Below are positions 53,978 through 63,636 of a DNA stretch of 64,000 nucleotides, in pieces. The translations under genes and the position numbers were made by a program. A model generated the notes under the pieces. That model ran no database searches. It saw nothing but the letters and a program-made list of their open reading frames with translations, and was not told the DNA's origin. Origin of the DNA: CALAGB01 sp963713965. Its GTDB lineage: Bacteria > Chloroflexota > Chloroflexia > Thermomicrobiales > Thermomicrobiaceae. The first letter of the stretch is position 1, and the number at the start of each line of letters is the position of its first letter. The DNA lies in NCBI GenBank assembly GCA_963713965.1, contig OY970217.1:1798001-1862000 (forward strand), written 5' to 3'.

Positions 53978-54259
53978 ATGAGCCCAGCTAAATCGAAAGC
54001 AGCCCGTCTTGAATTTCACATCAGTTCGGAGCAGAAGCAGCTAATTCAACGCGCCGCCGAACTCGAGGGGGTCAGCCTGACCGATTTCGTGCGCAGTGCC
54101 CTCCAGCGCGCCGCTGAGGAGACGATCAGGCGGCACAACATCGTGGAACTGACGACGCGCGGATCGGTCACGTTCGTCAACTCACTGCTGAACTCAAGCG
54201 GGCCAAACGAGGAATTGCAACAGGCGTTCGCGGAGTATCTGCGGTTTGCGGCTGAGTAG
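53978..54259 (+). CDS. DUF1778 (TacA-like) ribbon-helix-helix antitoxin, orphan
   Basis: 93 residues from ATG at 53978. RLEFHISSEQKQLIQRAAEL, EGVSLTDFVRSALQRAAEET are the ribbon-helix-helix of DUF1778 antitoxins; FVNSLLNSSGPNEELQQAF is the toxin-neutralising tail. The usual GNAT toxin partner is absent downstream, where a convergent RelE gene lies. Orphan antitoxin or solitary regulator. Confidence 0.85.
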   Translation: MSPAKSKAARLEFHISSEQKQLIQRAAELEGVSLTDFVRSALQRAAEETIRRHNIVELTTRGSVTFVNSLLNSSGPNEELQQAFAEYLRFAAE

Positions 54260-54345
54260 TCAGTGAGCGCGCATCGGTTTGTGTTCGAGCAGCTTAATTA
54301 GGTTACGGCTTCGTTCTCGATGCCAGATCTTCTGCATTGCAATGA

Positions 54346-54618
54346 TCAGAGGTCTTTGAGCAGCCGATAGATATCGCGACGGTCTCCGACCAGAATGACA
54401 ATCACAACGAGCCGGTCATCATGGATCTCATAGACCACTCGGAAGTCGCCAGTGCGGACGCGATAGAGGTTCGGATGGCCTGAGATCTTCTCGCATCCGG
54501 GTGGGCGCGGGTCGGCACTCAGTCCATCGATACAACGGCCTACTCGCTCCTGGGCATCTCGCGGAAGCTTCTTAAACTGTCGCGCAGCCTGAGGCGCAAC
54601 CTCAATCTCGTACGACAT
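54346..54618 (-). CDS. RelE/ParE-family toxin
   Basis: 90 residues. YEIEVAPQAARQFKKLPRDA, CEKISGHPNLYRVRTGDFRV and VYEIHDDRLVVIVILVGDRRDIY show the RelE fold (mRNA interferase at the ribosome). Lies 5 nt after its Phd/YefM antitoxin gene. Confidence 0.93.
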   Translation of the reverse strand: MSYEIEVAPQAARQFKKLPRDAQERVGRCIDGLSADPRPPGCEKISGHPNLYRVRTGDFRVVYEIHDDRLVVIVILVGDRRDIYRLLKDL

Positions 54619-54623
54619 CCGAT

Positions 54624-54881
54624 CTATGAGCCGCGCGTGTCGGACTTCAATTGAGACCAGGAGATCGTCCCCTCAGCCTCCATCTCGGCGATGGCTTCGC
54701 GGGCCGCAGCGACGTCGATGAGGTCTTCGATCGCACGTAACAGTTCGAGATCTTCAATCGAGATGATGGCCGCCGCTGGCTTGCCGTGAGAGGTGAGAAC
54801 GACGCGCTCGTGCGCATATTGCGCCCGGTTGATCAAATCAGCAAACCGATTTCGAGCGTCGGTAATAGTGGTAATCGTCAT
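54624..54881 (-). CDS. Phd/YefM-family antitoxin
   Basis: 85 residues. TITDARNRFADLINRAQYAH and VVLTSHGKPAAAIISIEDLE are the Phd DNA-binding fold, followed by an acidic toxin-binding tail (REAIAEMEAEGTISWSQLK). Standard antitoxin-first order with RelE. Operator at 54913-54936. Confidence 0.93.
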   Translation of the reverse strand: MTITTITDARNRFADLINRAQYAHERVVLTSHGKPAAAIISIEDLELLRAIEDLIDVAAAREAIAEMEAEGTISWSQLKSDTRGS

Positions 54882-54912
54882 CCAGGATTCCTTGCTCAGG
54901 CTGATACCGCAC

Positions 54913-54948
54913 CGTACATTACGTACAAATAGTACGATATCGCGTCAA
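54913..54948 (-). promoter_or_regulatory. Promoter/operator of the Phd-RelE pair
   Basis: Perfect inverted repeat CGTAC-N5-GTACG (54922-54936) plus a direct CGTAC copy at 54913. On the minus strand a -35 TTGACG (complement 54943-54948) and a weak -10 TACGTA (54920-54925) at 17-nt spacing span the repeat, so antitoxin binding would block transcription. Confidence 0.6.
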
Positions 54949-55104
54949 GCGGGTCTTCGTAGTCCCAGATATCCCCACCACCCTCTATCTGACACATCTG
55001 TTATGGCGAAAACCCCTCCCCCGGCCCGGAATTTGCTTGCCCCATCCTCATAACGGTCGTCCTTTTTCTGGCGACGACCCACTGATCATCCGTCGAACAG
55101 AATA

Positions 55105-58100
55105 ATGGTGGTGCTCATGGCGAAGCGGTTCTCCCTCTCTCGTATCCAGGATTACGTTGGCGTCGCGCCGGATAAGCCAATCAGCCGTGAGACGAAGTCG
55201 ATTCGCTCGCGACTGGACGGCGCGGAAGTCGCCGTGAGTGTCTGTCCCTACTGCGCCGTCGGCTGCTCGCAGCTCGCCTACCATCGCGACGGCAAACTGC
55301 TCAGCATCGAGGGCAACTACGAGAGCTTCATCAATGGCGGCACGCTCTGTCCCAAGGGCGCCGCGACGTATGGTCTGGTGGAGAATCCGCGTCGCGTGAC
55401 TACCGTCAAATACCGCGCGCCATACAGCGACCATTGGGAGGACAAGCCGCTCGATTGGGCTATGGAACGCATCGCCCAGCGCGTCAAGCAGACGCGGGAC
55501 GAGACCTTCGTGCACAAGACGCCGGACGGCGAGACGGTTAATCGCACCACCGCCATCGCGCACCTCGGTGGCGCCACCCTCGATAATGAAGAGAACTACG
55601 CCATCAAGAAGCTCTTCACCGCCGGGCTCGGCATGGTCTACGTCGAAAATCAGGCTCGTATATGACATAGCGCCACGGTGCCCGGTCTGGGCTCCCGACT
55701 CGGACGCGGCGGAGCGACGACCGCCGAGAACGATCTCGCAAATAGCGATTGCGTCATCATCATGGGCTCGAACATGGCGGAGAACCACCCCGTCGCCTTC
55801 CGCTTCGTGATGAAGGCACGCGAGCGCGGCGCCCAGGTCATCCACGTCGATCCGCGTTTCTCCCGCACTTCAGCCGTGGCGACGCAGCATGTGCGCATCC
55901 GCCCTGGGACCGACATCGCCTTCCTGGGCGGGTTAGTCAACTACGTCATTCAGCAGGAGACCTATTTCAAGGAATACGTCGAGGCCTATACCAATGCCAC
56001 CACGCTGATCAATCCAGAGTTCAAGGACACCGAAGACCTGGACGGGCTCTTCTCCGGTTTCGACGAGAGCAGCCATTCCTATTCCACGCAGACCTGGCAA
56101 TACCAGGGTTTTGAGAAGACCGAAGCCTCAGGCGAGCACAAGCAGTTCAGCAGCATGCCCTATAGCGAGCGCATCGGGAACTCCGCCACCGTCTGGCCGC
56201 CGCCAAGCGACCCGACCATGCAGGATCCGAACTGCGTCTTCCAGATCGTCAAACGGCACTTCTCACGATACACACCGGAGATGGTCTCGAAGATCTGCGG
56301 CGTCTCCGAAGAGGCGTTCCTGAATGTAGCTCGCACGATCTCGGAGAATTCTGGCCGCGAGCGAACCTCCGCCTTCTGCTATGCGGTCGGCTGGACGCAG
56401 CACACCACCGGCCCCCAGTTGATTGGCACGGCTACCCTGCTGCAGCTTCTAATGGGGAACATCGGCCGACCGGGAGGCGGCATCCTGGCCCTGCGTGGAC
56501 ATGCCTCGATCCAGGGCTCAACTGACATCCCAACCCTCTACGATATCTTGCCCGGCTACCTGGCCATGCCCAACACCTTCGACGAGCACAGTTCGCTGCA
56601 AGCCTACTTGAAGACCGAGACGCCCAAGACCGGCTACTGGCACAACCTGCCCAAGTACATGATCTCGCTCCTCAAGGCTTACTACGGGGACAACGCGACT
56701 GAAGCCAACGACTACTGCTTCGATCTGCTCCCCAAGATCAGCGGGGACTACTCGGCGCTGCCGATGTTCCTGGCCGCCAAGGCCGGTAAAGTCAAAGGGA
56801 TGTTCCTGATGGGCGAGAACCCCGCCGTTGGGAATATGAACTCCGGGGTAATGCGCGAGGCCCTGGCCAGCCTCGACTGGCTGGTGGTGCGCGACCTGTT
56901 CGAGATCGAGTCGGCCAACTTCTGGTACGCCGCTCCTGAGGTGACCCGGGGCAAGCTGGACCCAAAGTCGATCAAGACCGAAGTCTTCCTGATGCCGGCC
57001 GCCATCGTGACCGAGAAGGACGGCACCTTCACCAATACCCAACGGCTCATCCAATGGCACGACAAAGCTATCGAGCCGCCGGGAGACGCCACCACCGAGC
57101 CGTGGTTCCTCTATCACCTGGGTCGACGACTCAGAGAGATGTACGCCGGTGAGGATACGCCGCAAGCACGTCAGCTCCAGACGCTCACCTGGGAGTATCC
57201 GGTCGAGGGACCAAAAAAGGAGCCGGTGGTCGACGCGTTCCTTCGAGAGATCAACGGCTGGACCGTCAATGACGGCAAGCTGATCTCCGACTACAAGGTG
57301 CTCAAGGACGACGGCTCGACCGCCTGCGGCTGCTGGATCTACTCCGGCGTTTACCCGGAGGAGGGGAAGAACCTGGCCAAAGGCCGCACCAGCGACGACA
57401 AGTACTCGCTCGGCTGGGGCTTCGCCTGGCCCGCCAACCACCGCATCCTCTATAACCGCGCCTCGGCCGACCCCAACGGCAAGCCCTGGTCGGAGCGCAA
57501 GAAGCTGGTCTGGTGGGATGAGAAGAAGAAGGAGTGGACCGGCTACGACACGCCCGATTTCCCGATCAACAAGGCACCGGATACCCCGGCCAAATCGGAC
57601 GGCACCGGTACGGATGCCCACTCCGGCTCCGATCCTTTCATCATCACCGCCGACGGCAAGGGTTGGCTCTACGTGCCAGACGGCCTGAGAGACGGTCCGC
57701 TGCCGGCCCATTACGAGCCGCTCGATTCGCCCGCGGAGAATCTGCTCTATTCGCAGCAGAACAACCCGACCGCCAAGTACTGGCCGCGAGATGAGAACGA
57801 GCTGGCCGGAGAAGAGAACGCCAACTACCCCTATGCGGTCACCACCTATCGCCTCACCGAGCATCACACGGCGGGCGGCATGAGTCGCTGGATCCCCTGG
57901 CTGGCCGAACTGCAGCCGGAGCTCTTCGCCGAGATCAGCCCATCATTGGCCCAGAAGCATCACCTGGACAACGGAGACTGGGTCGTCATCACCTCGCCGC
58001 GCGGCGAGATCGAGGCTCGCACGTTGGTGACGGAGCGCATTCAGCCGCTGAAAATGGATGGCCACGTCATCGAGATGATCGGCCTGCCCTACCACTGGGG

Positions 58101-58227
58101 TTATTCGGGCATCGTCAAAGGGGACGTCGCCAACGATCTGGTCTCGCTGGTAGGTGATCCCAACGTCAGCATCGAGGAGGCCAAAGCATTCACCTGCAAC
58201 CTGCGGCCGGGGAGGTTAGACCGATGA
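55105..58227 (+). CDS. fdhA: Formate dehydrogenase alpha subunit, membrane type, selenocysteine protein
   Basis: About 1040 residues if the TGA at 55663-55665 (codon 187) is read as Sec. Before it: SVCPYCAVGCSQLAYHRDGK ([4Fe-4S]), GTLCPKGAATYGLVENPRR, LGMVYVENQARI; after it: HSATVPGLGSRLGRGGATT, IIMGSNMAENHPVAFRFVMK, VIHVDPRFSRTSAVATQ. FDH-N enzymes have Sec in precisely this position. Further motifs: GNIGRPGGGILALRGHASIQ, FLMGENPAVGNMNSG, IEMIGLPYHWGYSG. No twin-arginine signal is seen at the N-terminus (MAKRFSLSRIQDYVG), unlike E. coli FDH-N, so the subunit may face the cytoplasm. ATG at 55117 is an alternative start. ATGA overlap with the beta subunit. Confidence 0.93.
55663..55695 (+). 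promoter_or_regulatory. Selenocysteine codon and SECIS-like hairpin (fdhA)
   Basis: TGA at 55663-55665 followed by GGTGCCC-GGTCT-GGGCTCC: four G-C pairs, one mismatch, two more pairs. Loop GGUCU at 19-23 nt after UGA, the same spacing and loop as in the fdhF gene at 47850. Confidence 0.85.
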
Positions 58228-59057
58228 GCGTGGATATCAGAGACATGGTCGCCAATGACGACGCGGTCGGTTTCCTCACCGACACCTCGGTCTGCATCGG
58301 TTGCAAGGCCTGTGAAGTAGCGTGCAAGCAGTGGAATCAGCTTCCGATGGACGGTCTGAGCTGGAAGGGGACCAGCTACGACAACACGCTCAGCCTGGGC
58401 GCCTCCACCTGGCGGCACGTCACCTTCTCCGAGATGCCCGGCGCTGGGAGCCCCGGCACGCAGTCGAACTGGCTGATGATGAGCGACGTTTGCAAACACT
58501 GCACCCATGCGGGCTGTCTCGATGCTTGCCCGACTGGCGCGTTGATCCGCACCGAGTTCGGCACGGTGGTGGTGCAGCAGGACGTCTGCAACGGCTGCGG
58601 CTACTGCGTTCCGGCGTGCCCGTTCGGAGTGATCGATCTCGATATGCCGAACGGGCAGGAGACGGTCTCCATGGCGCACGACGGCAAAGCGCACAAGTGC
58701 ACGCTCTGCTACGACCGGCTTTCCGACGGACTGGAACCGGCGTGCGCCAAGGCCTGCCCGACCGATTCGATCCAGTTCGGCAAAGTCACCGAGCTACGCC
58801 AGCGTGCCAAATCACGCGTGCAGCAGCTCAAGGCGCAGGGGGCACCGGCCTACGTCTATGGAAACGAGGAGGTTGGCGGAACGGGCGGCATCGGTGATCT
58901 CAACGCCTTCTTCATCCTGCTGGATGAGCCGGCCAAGTACAACCTGCCGGAACACCCACGCCTGCCGCAGAAGAACGTACTCCCCGGCATCCTCTCGATG
59001 GCCGCCACGGCCATGGCGCTTGGCGCCGCAACAGCTCTTTCGCTCTGGCGCAAGTAA
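58224..59057 (+). CDS. fdhB: Formate dehydrogenase beta (iron-sulfur) subunit
   Basis: 277 residues with four ferredoxin-like clusters: TSVCIGCKACEVACKQWNQL, DVCKHCTHAGCLDACPTGAL, DVCNGCGYCVPACPFGVIDL and HKCTLCYDRLSDGLEPACAK. The C-terminus has a membrane-anchoring helix (ILSMAATAMALGAATALSLW), as in FdnH. Carries electrons from the alpha subunit to the membrane subunit. Overlaps alpha by ATGA and precedes the NrfD gene by 8 nt. Confidence 0.94.
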   Translation: MSVDIRDMVANDDAVGFLTDTSVCIGCKACEVACKQWNQLPMDGLSWKGTSYDNTLSLGASTWRHVTFSEMPGAGSPGTQSNWLMMSDVCKHCTHAGCLDACPTGALIRTEFGTVVVQQDVCNGCGYCVPACPFGVIDLDMPNGQETVSMAHDGKAHKCTLCYDRLSDGLEPACAKACPTDSIQFGKVTELRQRAKSRVQQLKAQGAPAYVYGNEEVGGTGGIGDLNAFFILLDEPAKYNLPEHPRLPQKNVLPGILSMAATAMALGAATALSLWRK

Positions 59058-59065
59058 GGACGGAT

Positions 59066-60052
59066 ATGGAACAGACGCGACGATCGACGATGAAGACGGC
59101 CAGCAGCGGGGTGCGGGAGAGCTATTACGACGTCCCACCAATAAAGGCGCCCCACTGGGGCTGGCTCATCATCAGCTATTTCTTCACCGGCGGGCTGGCT
59201 GGGGCGTCCTTTGCCATCGCGGCGCTGGCCGATCTCTTCTCGAAAGACAAAGGGTTGGCGCGAGCCGGACGCTACCTCTCACTGGCTATGCTCGTGGTCT
59301 CGCCCATCCTGCTGGTGCTCGATCTGGGACGGCCGGACCGGGCGCATCACATGTTCCGCATCATCAAGCTGCGTTCTCCTATGAGTCAGGGCTCCTGGGC
59401 GTTGCTCCTGCTGGGGATGATCGCTGGGCCGCTGGCGCTGATGCAGTTCGTCGCCGACGTCACGCGACGCAACGTGTTCGTCACTTCCCGGCGGGTGCTG
59501 GGTGTGATCGGTTTGCCGGTCTCCCTCTTCGTCTCCGGCTACACCGGTATCCTCGTCTCGGCGACCAATGTTCCGATCTGGGCACGCAACTATATGCTCT
59601 GGGGACCCGCTTTCGTCAGCTCCGCCTTCTCGACCAGCTTGGCGACGCTCACCGTTCTGCTGCGCATCTCGGGCAGCGAACAACGTGAGACGGCGGATGC
59701 GCTGCGGCGCGCCGAGACGGTCTCGCTCATAGCTGAGATCGGCATTATCGCCGCGAGCCTGGTGCGGCTCGGCAAACTGCGCGAGCCGCTCACCAGCGGC
59801 CGCTGGGGCCGTCTCTTCTGGCCCGGAGTGATGGGGGCGGGCATGGCCTTGCCGCTTGGCTTGCATCTGGGTGCCAGTCGAACGCATCATCAGAGCTCAG
59901 TCGGCCGACGCCTCTTCGGCGCCCTGCTGGCGTTGGTCGGCGGATTCCTCTTCCGCGCGGTGGTGGTCTTCGCGGGCAAAGATTCGGCCAACAACCCCAA
60001 ATACTACTTCGAATACACCCGCCATCCGAACGGAGCTAGGCAGGCGAAATGA
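59066..60052 (+). CDS. NrfD/PsrC-family membrane subunit of formate dehydrogenase
   Basis: 328 residues, about eight membrane helices. KAPHWGWLIISYFFTGGLAG is the NrfD start, VVSPILLVLDLGRPDRAHHM with the conserved Asp, and RSPMSQGSWALLLLGMIAGP. Replaces the di-heme FdnI subunit of E. coli; NrfD proteins carry no heme and oxidise or reduce quinones. C-terminus holds a helix and YYFEYTRHP. Overlaps the next gene by ATGA. Confidence 0.92.
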   Translation: MEQTRRSTMKTASSGVRESYYDVPPIKAPHWGWLIISYFFTGGLAGASFAIAALADLFSKDKGLARAGRYLSLAMLVVSPILLVLDLGRPDRAHHMFRIIKLRSPMSQGSWALLLLGMIAGPLALMQFVADVTRRNVFVTSRRVLGVIGLPVSLFVSGYTGILVSATNVPIWARNYMLWGPAFVSSAFSTSLATLTVLLRISGSEQRETADALRRAETVSLIAEIGIIAASLVRLGKLREPLTSGRWGRLFWPGVMGAGMALPLGLHLGASRTHHQSSVGRRLFGALLALVGGFLFRAVVVFAGKDSANNPKYYFEYTRHPNGARQAK

Positions 60053-60504
60053 GCGAGATCGACCAGCGGGATGCGCCGCGATTGACGATCCGTCGCGGCA
60101 TGGACGTCTACGACACCGACCAGACCGACTACATCGGCAGCGTGATCGACGTGATCGCGAGCGAATCACCGGTGAACACCAGCGGCGAATCGAAGACAGC
60201 CGACGCGAGCAGCAAGGGTCACGTCTTCGGCGAGGAGCTTGGGCCGTTCCCAACCATCAGCGCGGGGAACACCGGTCCGGCCAGCCAATCGAAAGCGCGC
60301 CAGTACGGGACACGCAACCATGACCCCTATGAGAGTGTCACGGGCGTCGTCGTTCGGCCCGGACGCAGGAATCCAATCGCTCGCCCACTCTACATTCCGC
60401 TCGACGCCATTCGCTCCATTTCCATGGATCGGCTCATCCTGGACGTGCGGAAGTCGGAAATGCCGTCAGACTGGCGCAGTCCCAACGCGCTCGAACGCCG
60501 CTGA
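60049..60504 (+). CDS. PRC-barrel/DUF2171-like protein in the formate dehydrogenase operon
   Basis: 151 residues. LTIRRGMDVYDTDQTDYIGS and YIPLDAIRSISMDRLILDVR resemble a PRC-barrel/DUF2171 fold, interrupted by a hydrophilic insert (residues 45-100). No catalytic motif. Start overlaps the NrfD stop, so it is co-regulated; perhaps an assembly or stress protein. Confidence 0.65.
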   Translation: MSEIDQRDAPRLTIRRGMDVYDTDQTDYIGSVIDVIASESPVNTSGESKTADASSKGHVFGEELGPFPTISAGNTGPASQSKARQYGTRNHDPYESVTGVVVRPGRRNPIARPLYIPLDAIRSISMDRLILDVRKSEMPSDWRSPNALERR

Positions 60505-60529
60505 GTTAGTCTGTTCAGGGAGAGAAGCA

Positions 60530-60757
60530 ATGATCGAACGAGTTGATATCGAGGTGCCGTCCCTCTCCGAGGAGCGCGAGGCGATCGACATCGAGACAGC
60601 CTTGACCGGCGTGACCGGTATCCAGCGCGCCAATGCCGACGTTCAACGGCACGTCGTCTCGATCGACTATGAGACCGACATGATCGACCGCTCCTATCTC
60701 GAGCGGGTGATCACCAAGACTGGCTATCCGGTCAAGAACGGCAAGGACGGCCAATAG
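60530..60757 (+). CDS. Small HMA-like domain lacking the CxxC metal site
   Basis: 75 residues, ATG at 60530 behind AGAGAAG. Beta-alpha-beta-beta-alpha-beta pattern of a heavy-metal-associated domain: IERVDIEVPSLSEEREAIDI, ALTGVTGIQRANADVQRHVV, SIDYETDMIDRSYLERVITK, TGYPV. The loop that normally has CxxC reads SLSEERE, so copper binding is unlikely. Last gene of the formate dehydrogenase operon. Confidence 0.7.
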   Translation: MIERVDIEVPSLSEEREAIDIETALTGVTGIQRANADVQRHVVSIDYETDMIDRSYLERVITKTGYPVKNGKDGQ

Positions 60758-60845
60758 GGATGTGCTATCCCAGCAGGGCACCTACACAGGATGACATGAT
60801 CTCGTTGGTTCCCTTCCTCGTTACCAACTCGTCGGAGTCATCGCC

Positions 60846-61694
60846 TCATCCAATAATTTCCATGATTCGCTCGGCCAGACGCTCGGCCGCTTGCGGTGCC
60901 AGGGGAAGAAAGAGGGAGGGCTCGACCAGCTCGAGCTCCATCAGGATGGGCGGCTCGTCAGCGGGCGAGATCAGGTCGACGCGGGCGTAGAGATAGGGCC
61001 GCGTCACCTCGGCCAACGCACGTCGCGCCAGCGCCACCTCTTCGGGCGTGGGCTCGATGAGTTCTTGTGCTCGCTGCATCCGACCAAAGACATCACCACG
61101 ACGCAGGGCATGCGTCAGCTCTTCCGCGATGAAGATCAGCGACCGCTCGCCCCTCTCGACCACCGGCGCGAGAAAGGGTTGCAGCATGATGTCGTCGATC
61201 CGCAGCAACGAATCCAGCCGAATCTGTGCCTCACGTGCGGTTGCGCGATCGAGACGCATGGTGCCAAATGAATCGGCCGAGACCGTCGGCTTGATGACCA
61301 CCTCATCCCAACCGTGCTCCTCCAGAATCGCCGAGAAATCGGCAGGCTCCCCGCGAGGCAGCCAGACGGTCGTCACCGCCGGCACGCCAGCCTGCTCAAG
61401 ATCCCGGAGATAATGCTTGTCGGTGTTCCAGCGCACCAGATCGAGACCGTTCCACAGCCGCGTTACCGCATCGACCCGTTCGGCCCAGGCGATGAACTCC
61501 TGAAGATGGCGGTGATAGTCCCAGGTCGAACGGATCAAACAGAGATCGGCAGCGGACCAGTCCACATTCGGGTCTGTCCAGACAGCAGGTTGCACCTCGA
61601 CTCCTCGCTCCTCCAGCGCCACACGGAGCGGCTCGTCATCTGGATCGATCATTGGGACAGCTGCGCGGGTAGTGAAGAAGACCTTCAGGTTCAC
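60846..61694 (-). CDS. ATP-grasp family ligase-like protein
   Basis: 282 residues. IRSTWDYHRHLQEFIAWAER, WNTDKHYLRDLEQAGVPAV, VVIKPTVSADSFGTMRL and the acidic metal region YARVDLISPADEPPILMELE fit the ATP-grasp fold of RimK/glutathione-synthetase relatives. Such enzymes join a carboxylate to an amine with ATP; substrate unknown. Convergent with the formate dehydrogenase operon. Confidence 0.83.
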   Translation of the reverse strand: MNLKVFFTTRAAVPMIDPDDEPLRVALEERGVEVQPAVWTDPNVDWSAADLCLIRSTWDYHRHLQEFIAWAERVDAVTRLWNGLDLVRWNTDKHYLRDLEQAGVPAVTTVWLPRGEPADFSAILEEHGWDEVVIKPTVSADSFGTMRLDRATAREAQIRLDSLLRIDDIMLQPFLAPVVERGERSLIFIAEELTHALRRGDVFGRMQRAQELIEPTPEEVALARRALAEVTRPYLYARVDLISPADEPPILMELELVEPSLFLPLAPQAAERLAERIMEIIG

Positions 61695-61896
61695 ACGGCG
61701 CTCCTACGGTGATGATCTGGGCTATTACGAGGCATAAGAGTCGACTTCCGCGATGATAATCGGGCAGCAGCCATCTCTAACCCGTTCATATGGCCAGTTT
61801 CGTCCTACCAGCTTCCAAGATACTATTGTCATTACACCTTCGCGGGACCCTCCTTTGCACTTCGTCAGCGACGACGACCACTTAGGGAGCACATCC

Positions 61897-63552
61897 ATGT
61901 CCAGTTACTACGATCTCGGCACGTATGGACGCCGGATCTCGACCTCGTCACCCGAGGCGCAGGTTTGGTTCGATCGCGGTCTCAACTGGACCTATGGTTT
62001 CAATCACGATGAAGCGGTCAAGTGTTTCGAATTAGCCATCGAGTGCGATCCAGACTGCGCCATGGCTTATTGGGGTATCGCCTATGCCGCCGGCCCCAAC
62101 TACAACAAGACCTGGGAGATGTTCGATGAGGTCGATCTGGCGCAGACCGTAACCAGGGCTCATGGCGCGGCACATCTGGCCATGTCGCTGATGAACAAGG
62201 CGAACCCTGAAGAACGAGCGCTCATCGCCGCCTTGCAGGCTCGCTACCCCTCGCCGGTTCCGATTGAGGATTGCTCCGTCTGGAACGACGCCTACGCCGA
62301 CGCCATGCGCGAGGTCTACCGGGACTTCGGCGACAACCTGGACGTAGCGGCCCTCTTCGCCGAAGCCTTGATGAACCGTATGCCCTGGCAGCTCTGGGAT
62401 CTGAACGCGGGCGAACCCGCCGAAGGAGCCGATACGGCCGAGGCGATGCATGTGCTGGAGCGCGCGTTCGAGGACCGTGCCAGCCGCAAGCACCCCGGCG
62501 TGCTCCACATGTACATCCACTTGATGGAGATGTCCCCATTCCCGGAGCGGGCGCTGCGCGCGGCCGATTGGCTGCGAGGTCTGGTGCCGGATGCCGGACA
62601 CCTGCAGCACATGCCGACGCACATCGACGTTCTCTGCGGCCAGTACCACACCGTGGTGGCCTCCAACTCGGACGCTATCGTGGCCGACAACAAGTTTCTG
62701 GCGCGCGAAGGCGCCATGAATTTCTACACCCTTTATCGCGTGCACAACTTCCATTTCAAGCTCTATGGCGCCATGTTCCTGGGGCAGTCGGAGATCGCAC
62801 TGCAAACGGCCGACGAAGTCGTTGCGACCATCCCCAAAGCATTGGTGGAGCAGCAAGTGCCGCGCATGGCCGACTGGATCGAGGGTTTTCTCGGAGTGAA
62901 GATGCACGTTCTCATCCGCTTCGGGAGATGGCAAGAGATCATCAATACGCCATTGCCGGAGGATCAGAACCTCTATTGCGTCACCACTGCCATGATTCAC
63001 TATGCCAAGGGAGTGGCCTTCTCGGCCACCGGTCGCGTGCAAGAGGCTGAGGAGCAGCAGGGATTGTTCGAAAAGGCGTTTGCACGGGTGCCGGAGAGCC
63101 GTTACCTTTTCAACAACCGCTGCATCGAGATTCTAGCGATCGCCCGCGAGATGCTGGCCGGCGAGCTCGAGTATCGCAAGGGGAACTTCGAGGACGCCTT
63201 CGCCCATCTGCACCGCTCGATCGAGCTGGATGACGATCTGACCTACGACGAGCCCTGGGGCTGGATGCAGCCGACGCGCCACGCCTACGGCGCGTTGCTG
63301 CTGGAACAGGGGCGAATCAAGGAAGCGGAGGCGGTCTACCGGGCCGATCTGGGACTCGACGGCAGCCTGGCGCGCGCCTTCCAGCATCCGGACAACCTCT
63401 GGAGCCTGCACGGCTATCACGAATGCCTGATGCGTCTGGGCAAGCACGACTTCTGCGGGATCATCAAGCAGCGGCTCGACATCGCCGCCGCCCGGGCCGA
63501 CGTCCCAATCGAGTCATCTTGCTTCTGCCGCATGGAGACGGCCGCTGACTGA
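61897..63552 (+). CDS. TPR-repeat protein, first of a tandem pair
   Basis: About 551 residues from ATG at 61897. Helical repeat protein: WFDRGLNWTYGFNHDEAVKC, AIECDPDCAMAYWGIAYAAG, HGVLHMYIHLMEMS-like HPGVLHMYIHLMEMSPFPER, MPTHIDVLCGQYHT, RKGNFEDAFAHLHRSIELDD. Cytoplasmic, no signal peptide. Function unknown. A second copy begins 84 nt after it, and its start repeats the same N-terminal sequence. Confidence 0.88.
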   Translation: MSSYYDLGTYGRRISTSSPEAQVWFDRGLNWTYGFNHDEAVKCFELAIECDPDCAMAYWGIAYAAGPNYNKTWEMFDEVDLAQTVTRAHGAAHLAMSLMNKANPEERALIAALQARYPSPVPIEDCSVWNDAYADAMREVYRDFGDNLDVAALFAEALMNRMPWQLWDLNAGEPAEGADTAEAMHVLERAFEDRASRKHPGVLHMYIHLMEMSPFPERALRAADWLRGLVPDAGHLQHMPTHIDVLCGQYHTVVASNSDAIVADNKFLAREGAMNFYTLYRVHNFHFKLYGAMFLGQSEIALQTADEVVATIPKALVEQQVPRMADWIEGFLGVKMHVLIRFGRWQEIINTPLPEDQNLYCVTTAMIHYAKGVAFSATGRVQEAEEQQGLFEKAFARVPESRYLFNNRCIEILAIAREMLAGELEYRKGNFEDAFAHLHRSIELDDDLTYDEPWGWMQPTRHAYGALLLEQGRIKEAEAVYRADLGLDGSLARAFQHPDNLWSLHGYHECLMRLGKHDFCGIIKQRLDIAAARADVPIESSCFCRMETAAD

Positions 63553-63636
63553 GGAGAACGTCTGAAATTGGCGGCGACAATCGAACCCCAGCGTTCCGTT
63601 GTGCCACGCGGCAACGGGCTCACCAAGGAGGACCTG

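Noticed and set aside
56518..57867. 449-codon open frame on the minus strand
   Set aside because: Antisense shadow of the formate dehydrogenase alpha gene in GC-rich DNA; composition Arg/Leu/Val-rich without family motifs.
62032..63042. 336-codon open frame on the minus strand
   Set aside because: Antisense shadow of the TPR protein.
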